Source of the DNA: Sycobia sp. Sy_11
Taxonomy: Eukaryota; Arthropoda; Insecta; Hymenoptera; Epichrysomallidae
Assembly (NCBI GenBank): GCA_018907035.1
Contig: JACCIC010000054.1
Coordinates: 709,001-773,000, forward strand
Direction: 5' to 3'
Length of the DNA: 64,000 nucleotides
Part shown: positions 12,591-25,400 of the stretch, one piece after another
Layout of the letters: every line of letters begins with the position of its first letter
Numbering within the stretch: the first letter of the stretch is position 1
Translations under genes and position numbers: made by a program
Notes under the pieces: generated by a model
Told to the model about the DNA's origin: nothing
What the model saw: the letters and a program-made list of their open reading frames with translations, nothing else
Database searches by the model: none

Positions 12591-13407
12591 GTCCCTAAAG
12601 CTACCTTCGGATGAAGCGATCTCTATGCGGCGACTTTACCCGACTCCTTCGACAATTCGTGCGGCTAACGAACCCCCCCTCCCCGATTTTTTTTTGGCGA
12701 CCAAACCGCTCGTCACTTTCCCGTTAAATCCCCGATGTTAGAATTACGCAGGCCGAAAGTTTCACGGCGGCGTTGAAAAGCGCGAGCAGCTCGGACGATG
12801 CTGTACTAGTAACACGAATTGCATTATAGACGTACTCACACAAGCACGAGGCAGCTCACCGATGGGATGACGTTTCGAGCGCGTTACCATATAATAACCG
12901 GGCGCTGTACTATTATACAGACGCCCGGCACCTGACGCTGCTCAACATCAAAACTCAATTGCCCGCAGTTATCATCTGAGATTCCCTCGTTTCTTGACCG
13001 CTCGCTCAAATCCGAGTGCGATCCGGAAGCGACGAGGCAAAAAAAAAAAAAAATAAGCCGATTAGAACGTTTGCTAAAGAGAGACGAGCAAAGGGCAAAG
13101 CCCGCATAAACTCCGACACTTCCGCTTTTGTGCTGAGAATGGGATCTGCCCGATCGCTTCCTCGAGAATCAGCAAACGCAGCGACTAACTCGCTCCATCT
13201 GAAGGCAACTTTAAAACTATAGAATAAAACGGTATTTTTGTTCCAGGATCAATTCTTGAGAGTCGTTCGGAGTCGTTAGTAGAATTAGTCAGCGCTGGGA
13301 AAGGAACACGGACGGATCGAAGCGCTTTTTGAAACGCGTCCAAGAGATAAGGATCTTATATAATTTTCAATAAACAGAACTTTACTATAAAAGACAAACA
13401 AATAAAT
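12591..13407 (+). promoter_or_regulatory. Promoter and 5' leader region of the GH35 beta-galactosidase gene
   Basis: Base composition rises sharply from about 12600, with many CG dinucleotides, just upstream of the first coding exon. A TATA-like ATATAATAA lies at 12889-12897. A strong splice acceptor (TTTTTGTTCCAG) ends at 13246, so the 5' UTR may contain its own intron. The start codon at 13408 is preceded by an A-rich context (AAATAAAT) typical of insect starts. Confidence 0.5.
12898..12928. promoter_or_regulatory. GC-rich 12-bp hairpin in the promoter region
   Basis: CCGGGCGCTGTA (12898-12909) pairs with TACAG-A-CGCCCGG (12916-12928) with one bulged A and a 6-base loop. It immediately follows the TATA-like sequence, so it could lie at the transcription start or be an inverted protein-binding site. 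Confidence 0.5.
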
Positions 13408-16400
13408 ATGACAAAAGTATGGACAGTATTCTGTATTATTGGTTTAGCGGCCGTATCCAGCTGCGCTGAAACTTCGAAAAAGGTAAGTTTTACTTTTGCA
13501 TTATATGACAAATCTATGTATAAATCAACTTCTTAATCAGAAAAAAGTGAAATAATTACATATAAAAAGTATTAAGCTTCCAAATGTCAACAGGAAAGAG
13601 TAGAGTAAATATAAAATAAGAAAAATTTTTTTTTTTTAAATTATAATTTTACATTGTGTCTTGTACAACGGCTGTGCAAATTGATTTATACTCAATCATA
13701 AAATCTTATCAGCCCTAAAAATATAATCAAAAATTAAAGATTATTTATAAAGGTTGATTTCATTATAAAATCAGTTAGAATTTTGCAATTTTCAATGTTT
13801 TTGATGTTTAATTATAAAACACCTAGCTTAGAATAAATGTATCTAATATTTGTATAGACGCGCTAGAATTGTGCAGAATCACTAATTAATACCAAAATAA
13901 GCCCCCAATTGAATTAATTATCAAAAAAAATTTCTTAATATCAGTATACTATAATCGTTTTAATTAAATTCTAAATTATCGTTATGGTTATAAATTTAAA
14001 AAAAACGACATCAGCAATAAACCCTGTTCAAAAATTAATGTATCAAACATATTGTAAGTCTGAATAAACGAGATTGATGAATCTATTAATAACCATACAT
14101 TAAGTAAGAATTCAACTCACCTTTCATACTGTAAGATTAATTATTTAAGAGTTCTGATAACGAGTAGAATTCATATAATTTATTTTATCAGCAAAACCAT
14201 TTATTCAAACTTATCATTAATCATTTATTGTTTTTAGAAATTCCTTCTTTCCTTTTATTCAAATTAATTATTTTTCGTGTCCATAAGAAGAAGATATGCG
14301 AAAGACTCCGAAATAAAATTAGAAAATCGTGAAAAGAGACTTTAGTCATAATTTGTAAAAATTAATCCTATTATATTAGGCCAATCAGTATAGGAATTTT
14401 TTATACAGAATAACTAATCTTCGGACAGCTACTTGCTTCATCCAATTACTTTCAAAATTTTAGTATATTAGGTAAACTGTTCACAGAAAAACTACAAAAT
14501 TTCTAAATTTTTGTGTTCACTTATTTTAAAGCAAAAAACAATAAAGCTAACTCAATCGTATCCATAGAAAAATTATAGAGAACTGAAATATCCAGAAACT
14601 GAATCTTTACAGAATCCTATCCAAAGTGAAATTTGTAATTTTTCTTTATTAATATGGATCTCATTAAATCTTATGCAAAACCTATGTTTAGATACATTAA
14701 ATGTATACACTCAACGTTTCTCCCCATTTTTTTGTTGCTAATCAATAAATGATAAAATATCATATATATTTTGAAAATTGAAAATTGATTGTAAATTTTG
14801 CTATGTATAAAAGCAAATTAACTTCTCGTATAGTTTGACTGATTATGTTTAATTATCTGCTTAATTGCCCTTACGTGCATTAAGTTACATAACTTTATTC
14901 ATTTTTGCTCTAGAAGCAGTGTACGGAAATAATCGCGAAATTCTACAGTTTTTTGCCAATGCGTCAGGAAATTTATTATCTGATACCCAAAATTGAAAAG
15001 TAGACTCGACGATTTTATTATCGAATGCGAGTAAATAAAAAAATGTGCATTGAAGGGTATCTTTTATTCGAATTTTCAACCTAATGATCTATAATTTTTT
15101 ATCTATCATGTTTTATCGTTAATTTTTGTCCGAGACTGAGAAATTATCTCGGATGATCGTAAATAAACGTAATCGTAATAGGTTGAAAGGTGTGGGATTA
15201 GTTTAATATCTCCTATTCAACCTATTTGGCACGCGGTACATATTGATCGCCCGTACAAAACTCCACCATTGCTCGGAAATGTCGAGCTACAAATACAATG
15301 ACTATATACAACAATGATCAAGTCTTTTACGCAGTCTTCTATAAATTATGATTGCATTTGATATACGAATACATATGCATTTCTTCATCCAAGTTTATTT
15401 TAAAGAAAACATTTAAATAAATTTAAATCGCGCCATTTGTAAAGCAAATAAAATGATAAAAACCTAAAAGGGATAAAAAAAATATACAATCTGAAATACT
15501 TATTTTGCATAATTTATATTAAGAATTACTGTAGAAATAGTTTGGCAAGCGTAAATACATAAGAAATTCAAATTTACTTTATCACAGAATCGTTAATAAT
15601 TTTAATCTGTGAAGCTTAAATTTGATTTGCAGGTCCCTAAGATAATTTTCAAATGCTTTACTTCTGGAATAAGTTAAAGATATTTTGAATACAGATCATC
15701 GAAAACCAAAAATTTTTTTTCGAATAAACAGATATAAGTTTTTTAATTGTTTGACGACGTCTGAATTTTACGTATATAGTAATTATTACCACTATTAAGC
15801 AAATAACTATTAGGTTGAAATTTTTATTCAAGCCGCCGCTATAGAAATAAAATTATTTTAAGAAAAAAATCCAATCAATTATTGTGCTATTATAGATTTT
15901 TGCATTTATTGTTTAAATTCGCATCAACTTATTAGATATTAGTCACACTACTACATTGTTTTTGTGTATGTACGTATGTTGTGTACACGCCAGCATTCTG
16001 ACATCATTTGTATTACGTGTAAAGTATTCTTGTTTTTTTTTTAATTGTTGCTATGTTAAAACATAGTACTTTAAATAAGCTTATTCGGTTTAATTTTTTG
16101 TGGATAGTTTATTACGTTGGGAATTATCAGTCTATTGTTTTATCATTTTTTCACAGTTAAATAGTTTATTCATAATCCTAGAATTTTTCTATATCGAGTA
16201 TTCAATTGGTAAATTATTCACTGTAATTTTCGGTTTATATTCGAAGCACTGTAAGGATGACGTTCTTTCTATTATCTAGGAGTGTGTCATTTTAGTATGT
16301 TCAATTCTTAATCGTGTTATGAAAACATCCTTTTTTCGTTTTATTTTATCTTTTGAAGGATCTTGTCAATTCAATTTCCAAATGATTAATTTTTTTTATC

Positions 16401-19400
16401 TATGCTGTGTTTCTGCTTGTTTAGTGCTTGTATTAGGAAGTAGACTGCAGGAATTTTAGGAGTTTCAGCTATTTAAAATTTTTTCTTCCAATTTTTAATA
16501 TCAATCCCATTTTTGCTAGAATGCTGATTATAAGGCTGGTATGATAAGCTCCTATTGATAGCTTTAACCAAGTATTATGGATCGGGTTTAATTTTATTAC
16601 CAAGTCAAATCGATCATATATGATGAGTACGATCTAATTTTGGAAGAATGGAATGGCTTTTAAGTGTTTATCAGAACTTTAAAATCATGTTCGAACTTTT
16701 CGCTGCTAACATTTCATTAATTATTAATTATCTCAATAATTATTCAATAAATTAATTCGTTTTTGGAAATTTACTTTGAATTCGTTAATGTGATCTTATC
16801 ATATTACTTTTTATCCATGTTTTGTTCTAAAATGATCAAATTGGTAACTTCCTGTAATTTGTTTTTTATGTTCAGCTTCAAATTGGTTTCCTGTTATAAT
16901 CCTCAATTCTATGCAGCGAGTGAACTCGGTACGAGCTTTCTTTTTTTGCTTCGTTTCACTATAAATTTTTGTTTGTTCTTTTTTTTCATCTGTTTGTCTC
17001 TAAACGAGAGCTCTCGCATAAAGCTGTAATTTTTCAACATTGTGTGAGTCTCATGGGACTATATGCGTATTTTATCATTAAAAAATTATTATACAGAAAT
17101 TACTTTTTTACTTATACTAATTATTGTATAAAATTTAGTTTGACTTAAATTTTAATACATATTACATGAAAATTTTATTTCGGGTATACGAAAATGATTT
17201 TCATTTTTATAATTTTATAGTATTGAAAATATTGAATTTTCCTGTGACAAAAATATTTCCGAAAAATTTCAGTAACATTTCTTGAGTAGAATTTTATGAC
17301 TATTCTAAAATATGCAAATATTATAAAATATAATTATAAAATATTATTGGCAATTCTTCATATATGTTTATAAAATATTCAATTCTGGTCTATACATTCT
17401 ATTTAACTAAAAACTTATAATGGCATAATTATAATATATAATATATAATATAATATATAATATAATTTGCTAATGTGATAACTATTTTACATTATTCATA
17501 AATTAAGTTCATTACAAGTAAAAATTTATGTTGTTTACATGAATTATAAGTTATAATACTTTAAGCGCAACTGTAGAAAAAACATTTGAATTTGACTCTG
17601 CCATTAATAAATAATTATTATCTTTAAATATAATTACATAAATATTTTTAAAAAATGTATGATTAATTTAGCTTATGTCATTAGCAGATCACTGACTATA
17701 ATCTCGCTGCATGATTATTTTATATAGTTTATATAGTAACCTTACTTTGTGACAAAACGATTACTCATGGCGAGTTATTTTGACGCGTAAGAGCTTGTTA
17801 AAAGGTTTGTTCTTCTGTTTTTTGAGAATATTATTGACTGTGTTTTAGAAAGTACGATTTCAAACCTTTGAAACATTTGAAGCTTTGCCGCTTCATTTTA
17901 CGTAATTCGTGTAACGTGCTTTGCAATAATTTTTATTAATATTTGACGTTCTCCCTGAGCGATATATTGCAGAATCTCATCTGCGAAGAGATACAAAACA
18001 GATACGTAGAGATACTTTTTACAGGTGATTCTATGTTGGCAGTTATTCAGTCCTTTTATTATGAAAAGAGTTACACTGGCAATAGAATTTTGAGGTACGT
18101 CGTTTAGAATTTGTTTCTCTCTGGGAAGGCGCCATTAATTTATTCCTTATATATGGCTCTTTTAGAAAATTATTTATACAATTAAACATTAACTTTCTAT
18201 TACTGATGACACCTTCTTTCTGTTGTTTTATGTATTTTTATTACCTTTTCTTTGTCCATAGGAATTCAAATACTTTTTCTATAACTATTGTAATTGCCAA
18301 TTTTAACATGAAGTTTGTTTGAAAGTGCCTCCAGATGACAATTTTCTAATGTAATTAAGTGGCTAAATGTTTAACGATATCCACTAAAATGATTTTGGCT
18401 TTGAATGAAGAAGTTTATATTTTTCAACTGATTTTTTTTAGTCTTTTATTAATGATCTTTTCCATAGGCCACATGAGGTGCAGGTCATCGCGACGGGTCT
18501 ATAGTTTTGAGGATTTATTTTATCTTTCCCGGATATTTGAAAACGTTTGGAATTTTGGAATCGATATAACTATTGCTTCTTTCCATCTACTTAGAAATCT
18601 ATTATTTTGTCAAACAAAAAAAACTTAGGTAGATGGATGATATAATAGAGGCTTTAAATTGGTATGGATTTCTTAAAGGCACATTCGGTATATTATCTGG
18701 CCAGGCACCAAATTGTTTCTCAATTTAAGCGTGTTTTACTTATTACATTATCATTGTATGATTGATAGGAAGAGCACACTATTCATTTCATCGACAGGTA
18801 TTATAAGCGTTTGCGGTTCCTTTTTTGTTTTAAATTTTATAATCTTATATTTTGAGTCACTATAATTTTTCGCGAATTCGAAAGCTAAGTAATTTGTGGT
18901 TTCATCTTCTCTTTTTTTGAAATGATTTGATTATTTTCAGTTCGTAGGCTAGTAATTTGCAAACTTATTTTTTCAATTTATTTACCTTTTTATTTTATTT
19001 TATGTCATTCTAAATTATTTGATATGGAGTGCTTACATTTATGGTAGAAATAAATTCATTACCCTAATTTTTCACTGATTTCAAAAATTCATCTACGTAT
19101 ACTATACATTTATTGTACTACGTTTTGTTTTCGTTCGTTTTCCTTTTTTTATATTTATTAAATGTATTCTTTCGGCTTCTTTTCGCGCTTAGGAGCATTT
19201 TCAATTCCACCAGCGTTCTTCCTTTGGTTACTGTTTATAGATCTTCTCGTTTAGATATAATCGAATTATATAATTCATGATTAATTCTACAAACTCATCC
19301 AGGATTTCCTTCTCTTATTTTTGTTTTCATTTTCTAAGAAGCGTGCAAGAGAATCTATGCCTTTCGCTATATCGGATTGATATTTTATCCAATCTATTGT

Positions 19401-22400
19401 ATTAAAAATTGTCTGAGATTCCTTATATTTGAAACGAGTTAATTATAGACAAATGATAACATATAAGTCTTTAGCTATACTTGCAATTCTATTTACATTG
19501 CCTAATTGTGTTGAACAAATTGAATGGCCGATGGAGCTTTGTATTCCATTGGAAAAATTGAAAGGAGCAGGCTTGCTTTAATTTAGCAGAATTGTTTCTG
19601 AAGCACAAACAAATTCGTCTATGATTTTGACTCAATTATCTATTCATTTTAAATCCCATAATGGGCTATTATAACGGCTAATATCTCATCCGTAAGAAGG
19701 GTGTGAGTAGCTGCTTTTTTAGTTTTTAAAATTCGTTTAAATCGAAATTTTAACTGTTTGGTAAACAAATGTTGCATATATAGTATATGATTCTACAGAC
19801 GTGTTAAAGTATAATTCTGTAAAATATATATATATATATAAATTCCACTCATAAGCTGACATTATTAGTCTTGGTTAGGTTTTTACACAGCTTTGAGTAT
19901 TTTTTGAATTCTGCGCACAAATCATTTTTAAAATTTGTTCCTCATTCGTGAATTTGTTACTACAAATTGCTTAATCTTGCGAAGAAGCCAATTATATTTA
20001 TTTCTGCAATGATCTCTGTTATTTCCATTTATTGCTTTGGAATTTTTATGTAGTATTTGGCTATTTATTCTTATTATTTTTGGCTTTGTATTATGATTTT
20101 CTTTTTAAGTTTATCGAGTTTCTGTGTAAGTTTCTTATTTTAGTTCGTTTATAAATTTTAGGAATTTCGCTTTAGTTTTTTGTCTTGAAAATAGTTATAT
20201 AAATTGCGCATCATTTCGGGAATTTCTGGTATGTCATTTCCATATTCTTTAGTGATTAGCGTTATATGGGAATTTTCATATATTTTATCAAGAAAGCTTT
20301 TAAAGATAGCATAATTGAGTAGATGTATTGATTTTGGATTATCTGATCTTGCTTTAAAAGGATCTAGCGAATACTCAATAACTGATTTGTTTCATTTTTT
20401 TGATTGCGAATTTGTACTATTGTTTCTTTTTATTAATTAATGGATTCTAATTGTTGTTTTGTTGGAGCTATATATAGAATCGCCTATAAGAGCGAAGAAT
20501 TTTCATGTAATAAACTATTAATAGTTTTACTTGAGTGTTACTGTACTCGTTTTAGTCTTACTACTGCTAGATCGATATTTATTTACCAGTAAGCTTCATT
20601 TTGATTGGCATCAAATGGAGGATATATATTTATTGATACTAATGGCAGAATAATAATGTAAAATAATAAAATTGATACTAATGAGAATTCTATCATTATA
20701 GCTTTACTTAATTACAAACTAATTAAATAACAATATTTGCTAACGTTTCGATTTTTAGAAAACTATATAAACTCTATCACGTATTTCATTCAAAAAATAT
20801 ATTTACAAAATTTTTATATAATAATTAAAAAAAAAATTTTTTATATTTAAAAAATAGTTATGAGTTAAAATATAAATTATAAGATACCATTGTGCTATCT
20901 ATAGAACTACTACTACTTTCAAGAATGGACAATTTTAATTTACTTATTGAGATTTTGAAAGTATGCAGATTAAAAAATTATATTTTCCACCAATTAAAAC
21001 TGGTACAATAATTCAAATGAATCAGCCCATATTAGCGAGCATAGTTTTAAATATAACAATTTTATGCTTTCTTGGTCATTAAAATTCTGCTTTTATTCTT
21101 TATGAAATAAAAAAAATAATCTTCATTTTTTTATATTTTTATCGACCATATAGTCCTGAGTATTTTTTATCAACCAATAAAATTCTAGTGGCAGTCGGAC
21201 TGCCTTCGTTTATGAGCAATATCGTCGAACCTCAAATACAAAAACTAAAATTAATAAACTCCAAAAAGACCACTGGAGCGGAGCCAGAGCATTTTGAACC
21301 GTTGGAGTTGACACATACGGAAAGTGTTCGTGAAAGGGCAGTTAAATTTTCTTTCATTCACGAAATTAATTTGGATTTTTATATTGTAGATAGTATGGGG
21401 GTGATTGTAAATAAAGGCAGCCTGACTGTCATCGTAATTACATTATTTAATACAAAGATAACATTTATTAATTTGCTTATATTAGTCGATGCAAATAGAT
21501 TTTTAATCCTAATATTTCATTATAATTACACTTACAGCAAAGTTAATGAATTGTTTGAACTTTGTTATTTGTATTTCTAACAAACTAAGAAGTCTTAAAA
21601 GAATCCTTTATTGACTTGAAAAATTAAAAGTTATTAAATGCTTTCTTATAAATGTATTTTAGGAAAACGAAACATACAGTTTTGCTATTGACTATGAGAA
21701 AAATCAATTTATGCTTGACGGAAAACCATTTCGATATGTCGCGGGAAGCTTTCATTATTTTAGAGCTCCCCACCAATATTGGCGGGATATACTTCGAAAA
21801 ATAAGAGCTGCCGGATTAAATGCCGTCGAAACGTAATCACTGAGTATTTGAGAAAATTAACAAGCTTTAAAGAGTCTGCGAGTAAATTATTAATGAATAT
21901 AAATTTTAATAGCTACATCGAATGGAGTACGCACGAGCCAGAGTTCAATAAATGGATTTGGGACGGAGACGCAAATATTGAGGAGTTTATTAAGATAGCT
22001 CAAGAAGAAGATCTATTCGTTATCTTGCGACCTGGACCGTATATTTGCGCCGAAAGAGATTTCGTAAGTTGAATTTCATTTAAATTTTATCAGTAGGAGG
22101 TAGGGAATAAAACTAAATGTAGGCTCTAGTAACAAAAATATAAGCGAATTTAGCAAAACATAGTGTTTCAATAAGATTCTATAGATAAAAAACAAATTCA
22201 ATTTATCCCGGATAAATGAACAGAATAATATGAGTAAGGAAAAGTTTAGTACTAAATTATAAGAAAGAGATTTTTTATCGATAATTAATACCGTTAAAAA
22301 TTTTCAGGGTGGTTTCCCATACTGGCTACTAAATGTGGCACCGGACATTAAGTTACGCACCCGAGACGAAAGTATGAAACGTATTTTTAAAACTATGATT

Positions 22401-25400
22401 CGGAGGCCGATAAAATATTCTCAATGTTCAGAACGCAGAGACAAGACGCTACCGAGTCCGAGATCAGAATTGCTCATGAGCGTTAAATTTTTCAGATATC
22501 TTAATCTAATCTAATTTGGTTTTCTTTTGTTTTCGCGTTACAGTCGTATCTCGAATGATTTTTTTGTTCTTTGCAAACTGGATCATGGCACCCAGAGGAG
22601 ATACAGTTATACATTAAAATGCAATACTGATTCTTCTTAATAATATTTTTTTCACGTGAGACTCCTTGGATAAATTATGATAATTGCTTGAATATTTCGA
22701 GTACAAGCGAGTATCGTAATAAATTGAACGTAATTGAACCATAAATAGATGTGAATAAAAATGCATAAACTCGAAACCGTAAACCCTAATCCTCTATTGT
22801 ATTATAAAATAATGACTTATGTCTCACTTATTACGACAGCTAATTTCCCTCCGAATTATTATATTCAACCAATTCTTGTATTTCAGAATATTATATTTCC
22901 GGTCGGATAAAAATGACATTAACAAGAATTACTATTACTTTTTAAAATAAAAATACAGCTCTTCCAGATACCTGTCGTGCCAGACGGGGGGAGGGAGGCG
23001 GGAAGAATATTAATTCTCGATTTTGACTGGAATGTGAAAATAGCAGAAAAATGTTTTGTCACGTATCAGAATCAATAGCATTCGGGTCTGATCTACAGTC
23101 TGAACAGAGATTTTTAAGCCTGTAAATTTTTTTAAGCGATCGTTTGAATTTTATCTTTATTAATATACCTTTTCATAGGATACCTACGTTACGCAGAAAG
23201 ATATTTAAATAATGTCTTCGCAAAAATTAAGCCATTTTTGAGAGGAAATGGTGGACCAGTTATCATGGTGCAGGTATAAAACTTAACTAAAAAAAATAGT
23301 GCATGATGTTACATGTGCGAAAAGCAGGAGATTATAACACGAGAGGAGCGATTGCGGCAGTACTCGTGTGCGTCCCCTGGTTTTCACAAACGTGACACAT
23401 GGACCATTTTTCTCACAAATGGCGGAAAGTTCCAACTGCAAGAAAGTATTACTACAAAAGAATCATTATCATCGATTTAAAATATTAATCATTACACAGA
23501 TATATAATGTCGTCTATAATAGATAATTGTATTTTTATTTATATAATTGCAAACTATTAATGAATAATTAAAAAGTAAATGAAAAAATTCCAACTATTGT
23601 AGAAAATGAAAAGTAATTATAAATAAAAGTCATATCAATCTAGCGTTAATAAATTCAATAAATCTTTAAGAAATATAGTTCAAAATTTAATAAAAATTTA
23701 GATTATATTTAGTGCTGCTTCTAACCTAAAAATATGTTTTTTATTTTTTGAAAATTTAATTGAACTTTATTGAATAAAAACATACATATTATTTTTTTAA
23801 AAATTAAGAAAATTGAGTCCACTGTCACTTTAATACATGTAGCATTCATAACAACACAATCTATTTCTTTTCTTTTTGATACTATCGATTTTACTACGTG
23901 CAATAAAAATAGCTTTGGAAAAACGAACTTTCCGCACGGAGTGAAGATAATTTTTGAATTATGAACCTTTTTGCTTGAACACAGTACTAAGATAAACGAT
24001 TTTGTATAGGTTGAAAATGAATATGGAAGCTTTAACGCCTGTGATAGTGTATATATGGAAAAAATGCACGAAATTTTTAATCGACATGTTGGCGATGACG
24101 CCGTTTTATTCACAACAGACGGGCCATACGAGTACATGTTAAAGTGTGGAACAATTCCTGGAGTTTACGCTACTGTTGATTTTGGAAGTGAAACAAATAT
24201 GACACGTAATTTCGAAGTAATGCGGAAATTTACGCCAAAGGTATTTTAGATCGATGACCATCTTTATTTTTTATGCTTTATTTTTATTTTGCTGGTTTGG
24301 AAATGAAAATATTAATAAATATATTATACTTCAATTTGTATCACATAATTTTTTCTTCTTCTAGCAAAAGTCTAATATTATATAATTTTTTCACATATTG
24401 AATAAAATATTTTATTATAGGAATCGATAAATCAAACTTTTTTTCTGTTCTTTTTTCTGTTGGTTTTTTTCCATGTCAGTTCCATTTATCAGTCACATTA
24501 AGGAAACGATAGTTAAGGTTCAATCGTGGAAGAGTTTTTGCGAGGCCATATGGATCGAAGAGAAAAGTCGCTCTATACATTTTTAAACACGTCCTCCCTT
24601 AAAAGTTATAAAATCATATTTTTGCTTGCCAATTTGGCCTGAGCAATTCGTACAAAGATATTTTTAAAATATACATGTGACACTTGTCACATGAATACAT
24701 AAATAAACGAAGAAACGAATGGGACGAGAGATTATATATAGTAAAATAATAATATGCATAAGTAATAAAAAATCTGCCAAGTATAATTTCGGTTAGAAAT
24801 TTATTTGTTGAATTTATTTATCTGTTGAATTTCAGTTAATATAAAACACGTTTTCTCTGACTTTATTAACGATATATGTTTTAATATAAATGTCTGAAAA
24901 TTAAATTTAAAAATTGAAATTTTTATTAGTGATCAATCTAAATATAAAAAAGTGATGTTATTCAATTACGAAAATTTTCTAAAAATTAGAATGTATAATT
25001 CTTTAATCCTCGATCGATTTCATGCAATTTGTTCATGCAATTGCAATTTTCAAACTGTAATAAATTATAGCTCAAATGAAAATATATTATTTACTTTATA
25101 GTTACGCGCGAAGAAATAATAGATGTTAACAGCTTTCCAATGCAAAATCAGCTATAAAATGAAAGCCTTTTGGCTTTGAATAAATGATAATATAACTAAT
25201 ATTTTTTAAAAATTAACATAAAAATCTTAATAGATTTTTATGAATCAGAAATAAAGATTTCGCGACCTCCGCCGGTAATTTGTTTAATAAAGCACGTTTA
25301 CTATAATTACGTATACTTTATTTACAAACATACCATAAATCTTCGTCGCTGATTATTAACACTTTCAAAACAATATGTATAAAAACATTCTCTTTTTTCT

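Larger units (their letters stand above)
13483..21662 (+). other. Intron 1 of the beta-galactosidase gene (8.2 kb)
   Basis: The donor GTAAGT follows the signal-peptide exon and the acceptor is TGTATTTTAG. The middle is T-rich on this strand because it holds an antisense LINE. The rest, 13.5-16.0 kb and 20.6-21.2 kb, is AT-rich with nothing recognised apart from an uncertain open frame near 21.2 kb. Confidence 0.8.

Noticed and set aside
18359..18628. An 89-codon + strand frame in intron 1
   Set aside because: Antisense shadow of the LINE reverse transcriptase (NYRP region).
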